Part shown: positions 7,884 through 16,133 of the stretch, piece after piece
Numbering within the stretch: the stretch's first letter is position 1
Layout: every line of letters begins with the position of its first letter
DNA from: Streptomyces omiyaensis
GTDB taxonomy: Bacteria > Actinomycetota > Actinomycetes > Streptomycetales > Streptomycetaceae
Direction: 5' to 3'
DNA: 64,000 bases
NCBI RefSeq assembly: GCF_014650895.1
Contig: NZ_BMVV01000008.1
Coordinates: 290,471 to 354,470, forward strand
Notes under the pieces: model-generated
What the model saw: the letters and a program-made list of their open reading frames with translations, nothing else
What the model was told of the DNA's origin: nothing
Database searches by the model: none
Made by a program: the position numbers and the translations under genes

Positions 7884-7915
7884 CCCGTCCGCCCGCCGGG
7901 GGCGGGACGGACGGG
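7884..7915 (-). terminator. Terminator hairpin after EF-G2
   Basis: CCCGTCCGCCCGCC (7884-7897) pairs with GGCGGGACGGACGGG (7901-7915) with one bulged base and a GGG loop. It lies 21 bases past the EF-G2 stop in the leftward direction. Confidence 0.55.
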
Positions 7916-7935
7916 AACCGCTGCCGTCGCGTCAA

Positions 7936-10143
7936 CTAGGGTCGCTTTCCGGTCTGTTCGCGGAGGCGTTCGGCGATCTGAGGGGGCATCGGTTCGTGCC
8001 GGGCGTAGCTGCGGTCGAAGCGGCCCGTGCCGTGGGAGACGGACCGCAGGTCGACGGCGTACCGGCCGATCTCGATCTCCGGCACCTCGGCCCGGACGAC
8101 CGTGCGGCCGGGACCGGCCTGGTCGGTGCCGACGACCCGGCCGCGACGCCCCGACAGGTCGCTCATCACCGCGCCGACGTACTCGTCGGGGACGAGCACC
8201 CGGACCTCGGCGACCGGCTCCAGGAGGTGGACCGGGACCTCGGCGGCCGCCTCGCGCAGGGCGAGCGCCCCGGCCGTCTGGAAGGCGGCGTCGGAGGAGT
8301 CCACCGAGTGGGCCTTGCCGTCCCGCAGGGTGACCCGGACGTCGACCAGCGGGTGCCCGGCGGCGACGCCGCGCGCGGCCTGGGCCCGTACGCCCTTCTC
8401 GACGGAGCCGATGAAGGGACGGGGGACCGCGCCGCCCACCACCTTGTCGACGAACTCGATGCCGCTGCCCGGCGGGAGCGGCTCGACGTCGATCTCGCAG
8501 ATCGCGAACTGGCCGTGTCCGCCGGACTGTTTGACGTGCCGTCCGCGGCCGGAGGCGGCGGCGCCGAAGGTCTCGCGCAGCGGCACCCGGTAGGGGACCG
8601 CGTCGACGCGCACCCCGTAGCGGCCGCGCAGCCGCTCCAGGACGACGTCCTGGTGGGCCTCGCCGAGGCACCAGAGCACGACCTGCCCGGTGTCCTGGTT
8701 CTGTTCGAGGCGGAGGGTCGGGTCCTCGGCGACGATTTTGGCCAGGCCCTGCGAGAGACGGTCCTCGTCGGCCTTGGAGTGCGCCTCGACGGCGAGCGGC
8801 AGCAGCGGCTCGGGCATGGTCCAGGGGGCGATGAGGAGCGGGTCGTCCTTGGCGGAGAGGGTGTCGCCGGTCTCGGCGCGGCCGAGCCGGGCGACGCACG
8901 CGAGGTCGCCGGCGACGCAGTGCGCCATCGGCCGCTGCTGCTTGCCGAAGGGGGAGGACAGGGCGCCGACCCGTTCGTCGACGTCGTGGTCCTCGTGGCC
9001 CCGGTCGGCCAGGCCGTGACCGGAGACGTGCACGGTCTCGTCGGGGCGCAGGGTGCCGGAGAAGACCCGGACGAGGGAGATCCGGCCCTGGTAGGGGTCG
9101 GCGGCGGTCTTCACGACCTCGGCGACCAGCGGCCCCTCGGGATCGCAGGCGAGCGGGGGCCGGGGCTCCCCGGAGGGGGTGGTGACGGCGGGCGGCTCGT
9201 GCTCCAGCGGGGAGGGGAAGCCGCGCGTGATCAGCTCCAGGAGCTCGACCGTGCCCAGGCCCTGGCCGCCGCCGTCGGCGGCCGGCGCGGCGGCGAGCAC
9301 GGGGTGGAAGCCGCCGCGGGCGACCGCCTTCTCCAGATCGCCGACGAGGGTCCCGAGGTCGACCTCCTCGCCGCCGAGATAGCGGTCCATCAGGGTCTCG
9401 TCCTCGCTCTCGGCGATGATCCCCTCGATGAGCCGGGCCCGCGCGCCGGCGATCGGCCCGAGGTCGGCGTCGCCGGGCGGCAGTTCGCGCCGGACGCCCG
9501 TGGAGTAGTCGAGGACCCGCTCCGAGAGCAGGCCGATCAGCCCGGTGGCGGGCGCGTGCCCGTCGGGGCCCTCGGGACCGTGCACCGGCAGGTAGAGGGG
9601 GAGGACGGCGTCGGGGTCCTCGGCGCCGAAGAGCTCCGCGCAGACCTCCGTCAGCTCGGCGAAGCCGGTGCGGGCGGTGTCGAGGTGGGTGACGACGATC
9701 GCCCGGGGCATGCCGACGGCCGCGCACTCCTCCCAGACCATCCGGGTGGAGGCGGCGACCGCGTCGGCCTCCTGGGCGGCGGAGACGACGAAGAGGGCCG
9801 CGTCCGCCGCGCGCAGACCGGCCCTCAGCTCCCCGACGAAATCGGCGTACCCGGGGGTGTCCAGCAGATTGATCTTGAAGCCGTCCCAGCCGACCGGGAC
9901 GAGGGAGAGCTGGACGGAGCGGTGCTGCCGGTGCTCGATCTCGTCGTAGTCGGAGACGGTCGCCCCGTCCTCGACCCGGCCGGGTCTGCCCAGCGCCCCG
10001 GCGGTCTGCGCGAGCGCCTCGACGAGCGTCGTCTTGCCCGAGCCGCTGTGGCCGACCAGCACCACGTTCCGTACCTCCGAGGGCCGGTCGGCCGTCGGTG
10101 CCCTGCCGGCGGCCCCGGCGGGGGTCCGCGCCTTGTCGCCCAT
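7936..10143 (-). CDS. Elongation factor G-like protein EF-G2
   Basis: 735 residues from ATG 10143, with a strong GGGAGGATC Shine-Dalgarno. The five-domain EF-G layout is visible, but the G domain is unusual: the P-loop is GHSGSGKT (31-38) instead of AHIDAGKT, and the fourth motif is THLD instead of NKxD; G3 is LDTPGYADF. These changes define the actinobacterial EF-G2 subfamily. The mycobacterial EF-G2 is reported to bind guanine nucleotides but to lack ribosome-dependent GTPase activity, so this is probably not the main translocase (fusA is elsewhere). Its cellular role is unsettled; a function under stress or starvation has been suggested. It is divergent from pgsA across 267 bases. Confidence 0.88.
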   Translation of the reverse strand: MGDKARTPAGAAGRAPTADRPSEVRNVVLVGHSGSGKTTLVEALAQTAGALGRPGRVEDGATVSDYDEIEHRQHRSVQLSLVPVGWDGFKINLLDTPGYADFVGELRAGLRAADAALFVVSAAQEADAVAASTRMVWEECAAVGMPRAIVVTHLDTARTGFAELTEVCAELFGAEDPDAVLPLYLPVHGPEGPDGHAPATGLIGLLSERVLDYSTGVRRELPPGDADLGPIAGARARLIEGIIAESEDETLMDRYLGGEEVDLGTLVGDLEKAVARGGFHPVLAAAPAADGGGQGLGTVELLELITRGFPSPLEHEPPAVTTPSGEPRPPLACDPEGPLVAEVVKTAADPYQGRISLVRVFSGTLRPDETVHVSGHGLADRGHEDHDVDERVGALSSPFGKQQRPMAHCVAGDLACVARLGRAETGDTLSAKDDPLLIAPWTMPEPLLPLAVEAHSKADEDRLSQGLAKIVAEDPTLRLEQNQDTGQVVLWCLGEAHQDVVLERLRGRYGVRVDAVPYRVPLRETFGAAASGRGRHVKQSGGHGQFAICEIDVEPLPPGSGIEFVDKVVGGAVPRPFIGSVEKGVRAQAARGVAAGHPLVDVRVTLRDGKAHSVDSSDAAFQTAGALALREAAAEVPVHLLEPVAEVRVLVPDEYVGAVMSDLSGRRGRVVGTDQAGPGRTVVRAEVPEIEIGRYAVDLRSVSHGTGRFDRSYARHEPMPPQIAERLREQTGKRP

Positions 10144-10410
10144 GATGATCCTCCCGGCCGTGAGACGGTGAGGGGTGGGAGCGGGCGCGGGGGAGTGGCA
10201 TCGCGGTGCGGCTCCGGCGGTGCCCGCGGGGTGCTCCTTCGAGCTTTGCACCGACGCGGGGACGCGTCCATACGTCGTACACCCGTGGGCCCCCAGGGGT
10301 GCCCCGACGCGGCGGGGCGGGTGCGCTCCCGTACCCCGCCACGCGCGTGGCTACGATGGGTGAGCCGGTGGTCATAGGACCGCACGGCCCGCCGAAACCT
10401 CGGGAAGGCC

Positions 10411-11076
10411 ATGCTGAACAAGTACGCGCGTGCGTTTTTTACGCGTGTCCTCACACCGTTCGCCGCGTTTCTGCTCCGCCGGGGCGTCAGTCCCGACGCC
10501 GTGACGCTGATCGGCACGGCGGGAGTGGTCGCCGGAGCGCTGGTCTTCTTCCCCAGGGGCGAGTTCTTCTGGGGCACGATCGTGATCACGCTCTTCGTCT
10601 TCTCCGACCTCGTCGACGGCAACATGGCCCGGCAGGCGGGGATCTCCAGCCGCTGGGGCGCCTTCCTCGACTCGACCCTCGACCGGGTCGCCGACGGGGC
10701 GATCTTCGGAGGCTTCGCCCTCTGGTACGCGGGCAAGGGCGACGACAACGTGCTGTGCGCGGTGTCGATCTTCTGCCTGGCGAGCGGTCAGGTCGTCTCG
10801 TACACCAAGGCGCGCGGCGAGTCGATCGGCCTGCCGGTCGCGGTCAACGGCCTGGTCGAGCGGGCCGAGCGCCTGGTGATCTCGCTGGTCGCCGCGGGCC
10901 TCGCCGGCCTGCACGCCTTCGGCGTGCCCGGCGTCGACGTGCTGCTGCCGATCGCGCTGTGGATCGTGGCCGCCGGTTCGGCCGTGACCCTGGGGCAGCG
11001 GGTCGTGACGGTACGCAGGGAAGCGGCCGAGGCGGACGCCGCCCCGGCGGCCGGGGGGAGCGGAGCGGCCTCGTGA
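10411..11076 (+). CDS. pgsA: Phosphatidylinositol phosphate synthase (CDP-alcohol phosphatidyltransferase)
   Basis: 221-residue membrane enzyme that joins CDP-diacylglycerol to inositol phosphate, the first step to phosphatidylinositol and its mannosides. The CDP-alcohol signature DG-x2-AR-x8-G-x3-D-x3-D is complete in DGNMARQAGISSRWGAFLD followed by STLD. Several hydrophobic helices follow. A TACGAT -10 candidate is at 10352-10357. The GTG start of the next gene overlaps its stop (GTGA), beginning a three-gene operon pgsA-patA-pimA, the same as in M. tuberculosis where pgsA1 is Rv2612c. The inositol phosphate substrate is inferred from that context. Confidence 0.92.
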   Translation: MLNKYARAFFTRVLTPFAAFLLRRGVSPDAVTLIGTAGVVAGALVFFPRGEFFWGTIVITLFVFSDLVDGNMARQAGISSRWGAFLDSTLDRVADGAIFGGFALWYAGKGDDNVLCAVSIFCLASGQVVSYTKARGESIGLPVAVNGLVERAERLVISLVAAGLAGLHAFGVPGVDVLLPIALWIVAAGSAVTLGQRVVTVRREAAEADAAPAAGGSGAAS

Positions 11077-12014
11077 GCACACCGAAGGACAAGAGCACAC
11101 CGAAGGACACGGGCACGCTGAAGGACAGGCTGGCCGACGGGCTGTACGGGCTCGGCTGGGCGACCGTCAAGAAGCTCCCGGAACCGGCGGCCAAGGCCCT
11201 CGGCCGGCAGATCGCCGACATCGCGTGGAAGCGGCGCGGCAAGGGCGTGCTGCGCCTGGAGGCCAACCTCGCGCGCGTGGTGCCGGACGCCACGCCCGAG
11301 CGGCTCGCCGAGCTGTCGAAGGCCGGCATGCGCTCGTACATGCGCTACTGGATGGAGTCCTTCCGGCTCCCCACCTGGAGCCGCGAACGGGCCGCGAACA
11401 GCTTCTCGCTCAAGGACGCCCACCACCTGATGGACGGGCTCGCCTCCGGGCGGGGCGTCGTCCTCGCCCTGCCCCACATGGGCAACTGGGACCTGGCCGG
11501 CGTCTGGGTGACCCGCGCCCTCGGAGTGCCCTTCGCCACCGTCGCCGAGCGGCTCAGGCCCGAGTCGCTGTACGACCGCTTCGTCGCCTACCGGGAGTCC
11601 CTCGGGATGGAGGTGCTGCCGCACACCGGCGGCGCCGCCTTCGGGACCCTGGCCCGGCGGCTGCGGGCCGGCGGACTGGTCTGCCTGGTGGCCGACCGGG
11701 ACCTGTCCGCCTCCGGGGTCGAGGTCGCCTTCTTCGGCGAGACCACCCGGATGCCCGCGGGACCGGCCATGCTCGCCCTCCAGACCGGCGCGCTCCTGCT
11801 GCCGGTGACCCTCTGGTACGACGACTCCGACGTCATGCAGGGACAGGTGCACGCGCCCGTCGAGGTGCCCGGCTCAGGTGACCGGGCCGCCCGGGCGTCC
11901 GTCATGACACAGGCCCTCGCCGACGTCTTCGCCGGGGCCATCGCGGACCATCCGGAGGACTGGCACATGCTCCAGCGCCTCTGGCTGGCGGACCTGGAGG
12001 AGCGCACGCCGTGA
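11073..12014 (+). CDS. patA: Phosphatidylinositol mannoside acyltransferase
   Basis: 313 residues, LpxL/HtrB-like acyltransferase family. The catalytic HX4D motif is HMGNWD at residues 135-140. In mycobacteria the PatA enzyme acylates the mannose of PIM1/PIM2 on the inner face of the membrane. The N-terminus has a short repeated PKD segment (STPKDKSTPKDTGTLKD), an unimportant-looking extension. The GTG start overlaps the pgsA stop and its own stop overlaps the pimA start (GTGA both times), so translation of the three genes is coupled. Confidence 0.9.
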   Translation: MSTPKDKSTPKDTGTLKDRLADGLYGLGWATVKKLPEPAAKALGRQIADIAWKRRGKGVLRLEANLARVVPDATPERLAELSKAGMRSYMRYWMESFRLPTWSRERAANSFSLKDAHHLMDGLASGRGVVLALPHMGNWDLAGVWVTRALGVPFATVAERLRPESLYDRFVAYRESLGMEVLPHTGGAAFGTLARRLRAGGLVCLVADRDLSASGVEVAFFGETTRMPAGPAMLALQTGALLLPVTLWYDDSDVMQGQVHAPVEVPGSGDRAARASVMTQALADVFAGAIADHPEDWHMLQRLWLADLEERTP

Positions 12015-13165
12015 AGATCGGGATCGTCTGCCCGTACTCCTGGGACGTACCGGGCGGCGTCCAGTTCCACATCCGCGACCTCGCCGAGCACCTGATCCGG
12101 CTCGGCCACGAGGTCTCCGTCCTGGCCCCCGCCGACGACGACACCCCGCTGCCGCCGTACGTGGTCTCGGCCGGGCGCGCCGTGCCGGTGTCGTACAACG
12201 GCTCGGTGGCCCGGCTCAGCTTCGGCTTCCTCTCCGCCGCGCGGGTCCGGCGCTGGCTGCACGACGGCACCTTCGACGTCGTCCACATCCACGAGCCGAC
12301 CTCGCCCTCGCTGGGGCTGCTCACCTGCTGGGCGGCGCAGGGGCCGATCGTCGCCACCTTCCACACCTCCAACCCGCGCTCCCGGGCGATGATCGCCGCG
12401 TACCCGATCCTCCAGCCGGCGCTGGAGAAGATCAGCGCCCGGATCGCGGTCAGCGAGTACGCCCGCCGCACCCTGGTGGAGCACCTCGGCGGCGACGCGG
12501 TCGTCATCCCCAACGGCGTCGACGTCGGGTTCTTCGCCGACGCGGAGCCGAAGGCGGAGTGGCAGGGCGGGACGCTGGGCTTCATCGGGCGGATCGACGA
12601 GCCCCGCAAGGGCCTGCCGGTCCTGATGAGGGCCCTGCCCCGGATCCTCACCGAGCGGCCCGGCGCCCGGCTCCTCGTCGCCGGCCGCGGCGACGAGGAG
12701 GAGGCGGTGGCCTCGCTGCCCCGGGAGATGCGCTCCCGGGTGGAGTTCCTCGGCATGGTCAGCGACGAGGACAAGGCGCGGCTGCTGCGGAGCGTCGACG
12801 TGTACGTGGCGCCCAACACGGGCGGCGAGTCCTTCGGCATCATCCTCGTCGAGGCCCTGTCGGCCGGGGCACCGGTCCTCGCCGCCGACCTGGACGCCTT
12901 CGCGCAGGTCCTCGACCAGGGCGCGGCGGGCGAGCTCTTCGCCAACGAGGACGCGGACGCGCTGGCCGAGGCCGCGATCCGGCTGCTCGGCGACCCCGCG
13001 CGCCGCGCGGAGCTGAGCGCGCGGGGCTCCGCGCACGTGCGGCGCTTCGACTGGTCCACCGTCGGCGCGGACATCCTGGCGGTCTACGAGACGGTCGCGG
13101 ACGGCGCGGCGGCGGTCGACACCGACGAGAAGACGGGCGGCCTGCGGGCGAGGCTGGGGCTGTAG
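12011..13165 (+). CDS. pimA: Phosphatidylinositol alpha-mannosyltransferase
   Basis: 384 residues, GT-B fold, GT4 family. It transfers mannose from GDP-mannose to phosphatidylinositol to make PIM1. The N-terminal domain starts MKIGIVCPYSWDVPGGVQFH with the Gly-rich acceptor loop; the donor-binding domain has GFIGRIDEPRKGL and the EX7E motif in GGESFGIILVEAL (E273 and E281). The C-terminal ~25 residues are an Asp/Lys-rich tail not needed by the fold. GTG start within the patA stop. A strong hairpin follows 18 bases after the stop, closing the pgsA-patA-pimA operon. Confidence 0.94.
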   Translation: MKIGIVCPYSWDVPGGVQFHIRDLAEHLIRLGHEVSVLAPADDDTPLPPYVVSAGRAVPVSYNGSVARLSFGFLSAARVRRWLHDGTFDVVHIHEPTSPSLGLLTCWAAQGPIVATFHTSNPRSRAMIAAYPILQPALEKISARIAVSEYARRTLVEHLGGDAVVIPNGVDVGFFADAEPKAEWQGGTLGFIGRIDEPRKGLPVLMRALPRILTERPGARLLVAGRGDEEEAVASLPREMRSRVEFLGMVSDEDKARLLRSVDVYVAPNTGGESFGIILVEALSAGAPVLAADLDAFAQVLDQGAAGELFANEDADALAEAAIRLLGDPARRAELSARGSAHVRRFDWSTVGADILAVYETVADGAAAVDTDEKTGGLRARLGL

Positions 13166-13183
13166 GACCCGCCGGCGCGGGCA

Positions 13184-13208
13184 GGCGTTCCGCCCCCGGC
13201 GGAACGCC
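13184..13208 (+). terminator. Terminator of the PIM operon
   Basis: GGCGTTCCGCC (13184-13194), loop CCC, GGCGGAACGCC (13198-13208): an 11-pair perfect stem 18 bases after the pimA stop. Confidence 0.8.
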
Positions 13209-13303
13209 GCCCCTCACGGGGGCCGCCGGGCGGGCCGGCCGGGTGATCCACGCGACCGCGGCCCGACCTCGGACGCTTCACGCGCCCCGCCGACGCGTGG
13301 GAC

Positions 13304-13325
13304 GGGCCCCACGCGCGTGGGGCCC
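13304..13325. repeat. 22-base perfect palindrome at the head of a pseudogene
   Basis: GGGCCCCACGC followed by its exact reverse complement GCGTGGGGCCC. It overlaps the only plausible start (GTG 13317) of the degraded gene that follows, and may be a remnant operator, a second terminator or a product of local rearrangement. Confidence 0.6.
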
Positions 13326-13875
13326 GCGCTCGCCCATCTCGTCCGCCACCCCGCCGGCACCGTCCCCTTCGACACCGGCACGGGCGAGGGCTCGCCGGAG
13401 ACCGACGCCCCCTACGGCATCGTGCGCCGCCCCCTCGCCGTCCCGCCCGCGGAGGCCGCCCCGCTGGTCGACTGCCCCTGCACCTCGACCGCACCGGCGG
13501 CGATCGGCGCTTCCCCGGCACCCCGGCCCTCGTCCGGCGCGCCGAGCTCGCCACCGCGCGGGCGGGCGACCGCACCATCGACTCCCTCCTGCCCGGCGTC
13601 GCCTGGACGGAGAGCGGCGGGGAGCACGAGATCGCCCCCGGGACCCCGGTCCTGCCGACGCCGGGACGCGTCGAGGGGCACCAGTCGCTCCTCCTCGACC
13701 ACGGCGACCGCCTGACGCCCTCGCCGGGCAGGCGTACGACACGGCCGCCGACTTCGGGACGCCGTACCGGTCCCGGCTCGGGCGGCTCGCCGAGCGCGCG
13801 GACGGGCGGCCGGTCCGTGTCCCGTTCGCCCGCGACCACGCCCTTCGGGACGGTGTGCCGCACCCGCCCGGGTAG
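13317..13875 (+). pseudogene. Frameshifted metallo-beta-lactamase-fold hydrolase (lactonase-like) remnant
   Basis: A recognisable MBL-fold protein is spread over three frames. Frame A (from 13317) reads ALAHLVRHPAGTVPFDTGTGEG, the usual N-terminal strand with FDTG. From about 13470 the next frame reads LHLDRTGGDRRFPGTPAL and VRRAELATARAGD, where functional relatives have HxHxDH-GGN-FPG and an AEL segment, then GVAWTESGGEH, TPGRVEGHQSLLLDHGDR. From about 13728 a third frame reads LAGQAYDTAADF and PVRVPFARDHAL, matching the family's end. At least two frameshifts are needed, and the first zinc-binding His cluster has also decayed, so the gene is dead rather than mis-sequenced at one site. Relatives with this layout include N-acyl-homoserine lactonases. 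Confidence 0.65.
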
Positions 13876-13886
13876 CCTGTGCGCCC

Positions 13887-14429
13887 GTGACCGAAACCCT
13901 GATCTGGACCGTCGTCGCGCTGATCCTCATCGGCGTCTACCTGAGCTGGACCGCCGGACGGCTCGACCGGCTGCACACCCGCATCGACGCGGCGCGCGCC
14001 GCGCTCGACGCCCAGCTGCTGCGCCGGGCCTCGGTCACCCAGGAGCTGGCCACCTCCGGAGTCCTCGATCCGGCCGCCTCGATCGTCCTGTACGAGGCCG
14101 CGCACGCCGCCCGGCAGGCGGAGGAGGACCACCGGGAGGTCGCGGAGAGCGAGCTGAGCCAGGCCCTGCGGGCGGTCTTCGGCGAGCCCGAGCAGGTGGA
14201 GCTGGTACGGGAGGCGCCCGGTGGCGAGGAGGCCGCCGGGGAGCTGGCCGCCGCGGTCCGCCGCGTCCCGATGGCCCGCCGCTTCCACAACGACGCCGTC
14301 CGCGCCGCCCGCGCCCTGCGCCGCCACCGCAAGGTCCGCTGGTTCCGGCTCGCGGGCCACGCGCCCTTCCCGATGGCCTTCGAAATGGACGACGAACCGC
14401 CGGTGGCCCTGGCCGATCGCCCGTCCTGA
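13887..14429 (+). CDS. LemA-like membrane-anchored coiled-coil protein
   Basis: 180 residues from GTG 13887. One N-terminal membrane helix (about 3-22) is followed by a long Ala/Glu/Arg-rich helical region (RLDRLHTRIDAARAALDAQLLRRASV) with the heptad character of LemA proteins, then a basic C-terminal part (RRFHNDAVRAARALRRHRKVRWF). The orientation is probably N-out/C-in with the coiled coil in the cytoplasm. Function unknown. M. tuberculosis has a membrane-protein gene (Rv2609c) at the equivalent place after pimA. The gene stands alone, between the pseudogene and the pdxS regulatory region. Confidence 0.75.
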   Translation: MTETLIWTVVALILIGVYLSWTAGRLDRLHTRIDAARAALDAQLLRRASVTQELATSGVLDPAASIVLYEAAHAARQAEEDHREVAESELSQALRAVFGEPEQVELVREAPGGEEAAGELAAAVRRVPMARRFHNDAVRAARALRRHRKVRWFRLAGHAPFPMAFEMDDEPPVALADRPS

Positions 14430-14461
14430 GCCCCTGCGGCCTCGGATTCGCGCGAAAAGGA

Positions 14462-14493
14462 TCCACAGCCTGCACATTGGCCCTTGCTGTGGA
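14462..14493 (+). promoter_or_regulatory. 8-base inverted repeat ahead of pdxS, candidate operator
   Basis: TCCACAGC (14462-14469) and GCTGTGGA (14486-14493) are exact inverted copies separated by 16 bases, about 70 bases upstream of the pdxS start. They could be a dimeric regulator site or a weak hairpin ending the LemA-like transcript (33 bases after its stop). No pdxR-type MocR regulator gene is adjacent. Confidence 0.4.
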
Positions 14494-14564
14494 CCGGTCC
14501 CGGATTGTTTCCTCGCTCTAGTCGTCAACGCCCCGTTGAACCCGTTGTCACGAGTGAGGTTCCC

Positions 14565-15473
14565 GTGTCCAGCTCCACCACCCCCCAGACCCCCGAGACC
14601 GGCACCGCCCGCGTGAAGCGCGGCATGGCCGAGCAGCTCAAGGGCGGCGTGATCATGGACGTGGTCAACGCCGAGCAGGCGAAGATCGCCGAGGACGCCG
14701 GCGCCGTCGCCGTCATGGCCCTGGAGCGGGTCCCCGCGGACATCCGCAAGGACGGCGGCGTGGCCCGGATGTCCGACCCGAACATGATCGAGGAGATCAT
14801 CGGCGCGGTCTCCATCCCCGTGATGGCCAAGTCCCGCATCGGCCACTTCGTCGAGGCCCAGGTCCTCCAGTCCCTCGGCGTCGACTACATCGACGAGTCC
14901 GAGGTCCTCACCCCGGCCGACGAGATCAACCACTCCGACAAGTGGGCCTTCACCACCCCCTTCGTCTGTGGCGCCACCAACCTGGGCGAGGCCCTGCGCC
15001 GCATCGCCGAGGGCGCGGCCATGATCCGCTCCAAGGGCGAGGCCGGCACCGGCAACGTCGTCGAGGCCGTCCGCCACCTGCGCCAGATCAAGAACGAGAT
15101 CGCCAAGCTGCGCGGCTTCGACAACAACGAGCTGTTCGCCGCCGCCAAGGACCTGCGCGCCCCGTACGAGCTCGTCAAGGAGGTCGCCGAGCTCGGCAAG
15201 CTCCCCGTGGTCCTCTTCTCCGCCGGTGGCGTCGCCACCCCCGCCGACGCCGCGCTGATGCGCCAGCTCGGCGCCGAGGGCGTCTTCGTCGGCTCCGGCA
15301 TCTTCAAGTCGGGCGACCCGGCCAAGCGCGCCGCCGCCATCGTGAAGGCCACCACCTTCTACGACGACCCGAAGGTCATCGCGGACGCCTCCCGCAACCT
15401 CGGCGAGGCCATGGTCGGCATCAACTGCGACACCCTCCCCGAGTCCGAGCGCTACGCCAACCGGGGCTGGTAA
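14565..15473 (+). CDS. pdxS: Pyridoxal 5'-phosphate synthase, synthase subunit
   Basis: 302 residues from GTG 14565. PdxS forms PLP from ribose 5-phosphate, glyceraldehyde 3-phosphate and ammonia supplied by PdxT, as a dodecameric (beta-alpha)8 barrel with 12 PdxT subunits. Visible landmarks are LKGGVIMDVVNAEQAKIAE, the Lys of VMAKSRIGH that forms covalent intermediates, GEAGTGNVVEAVRH, and the phosphate-binding GVFVGSGIFKS. The N-terminal ~18 residues are a Ser/Thr/Pro tail. Six bases separate it from pdxT, so they form an operon; the inverted repeat upstream may regulate both. Confidence 0.96.
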   Translation: MSSSTTPQTPETGTARVKRGMAEQLKGGVIMDVVNAEQAKIAEDAGAVAVMALERVPADIRKDGGVARMSDPNMIEEIIGAVSIPVMAKSRIGHFVEAQVLQSLGVDYIDESEVLTPADEINHSDKWAFTTPFVCGATNLGEALRRIAEGAAMIRSKGEAGTGNVVEAVRHLRQIKNEIAKLRGFDNNELFAAAKDLRAPYELVKEVAELGKLPVVLFSAGGVATPADAALMRQLGAEGVFVGSGIFKSGDPAKRAAAIVKATTFYDDPKVIADASRNLGEAMVGINCDTLPESERYANRGW

Positions 15474-15479
15474 GCACCG

Positions 15480-16070
15480 ATGAGCAGCACCCCCGTGATC
15501 GGAGTCCTGGCCCTCCAGGGCGACGTGCGGGAGCACCTGATCGCCCTGGCCGCGGCGGACGCCGTGGCCAGGCCGGTCCGGCGCCCCGAAGAGCTCGCCG
15601 AGGTCGACGGCCTGGTCCTCCCCGGCGGCGAGTCCACCACCATCTCCAAGCTGGCCGTCCTCTTCGGCCTCATGGAGCCGATCCGCGAGCGGATCGCCGC
15701 GGGCATGCCGGTCTACGGCACCTGCGCCGGCCTGATCATGCTCGCCGACAAGATCCTCGACCCGCGCTCGGGCCAGGAGACCTTCGGCGGCATCGACATG
15801 ATCGTGCGCCGCAACGCCTTCGGGCGGCAGAACGAGTCCTTCGAGGCCGGAGTCACCGTCACGGGGATAGACACCCCCGTCGAGGGCGTCTTCATCCGCG
15901 CCCCGTGGGTGGAGTCCGTCGGCGCCGCGACCGAGGTGCTCGCCGAGCACGAGGGCCACATCGTCGCGGTCCGCCAGGGCAAGGCGCTCGCGACCTCCTT
16001 CCACCCCGAGCTCACCGGGGACCACCGCATTCACGAGCTGTTCGTGGACATGGTGCGCGCGGATCGGTGA
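15480..16070 (+). CDS. pdxT: Pyridoxal 5'-phosphate synthase, glutaminase subunit
   Basis: 196 residues. Class I glutamine amidotransferase that releases ammonia from glutamine and channels it to PdxS. The opening IGVLALQGDVREH, the oxyanion strand GGESTT, the nucleophile C82 in YGTCAGLIML, and the His-Glu pair in FHPEL complete the catalytic triad. Directly follows pdxS (6-base gap). Confidence 0.96.
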   Translation: MSSTPVIGVLALQGDVREHLIALAAADAVARPVRRPEELAEVDGLVLPGGESTTISKLAVLFGLMEPIRERIAAGMPVYGTCAGLIMLADKILDPRSGQETFGGIDMIVRRNAFGRQNESFEAGVTVTGIDTPVEGVFIRAPWVESVGAATEVLAEHEGHIVAVRQGKALATSFHPELTGDHRIHELFVDMVRADR

Positions 16071-16133
16071 CGTGATCCCGGTAGGATCGCTGGGGTTCGT
16101 TCAAGAAGTTGGTTACGCGAAGGAGACAGGCAG

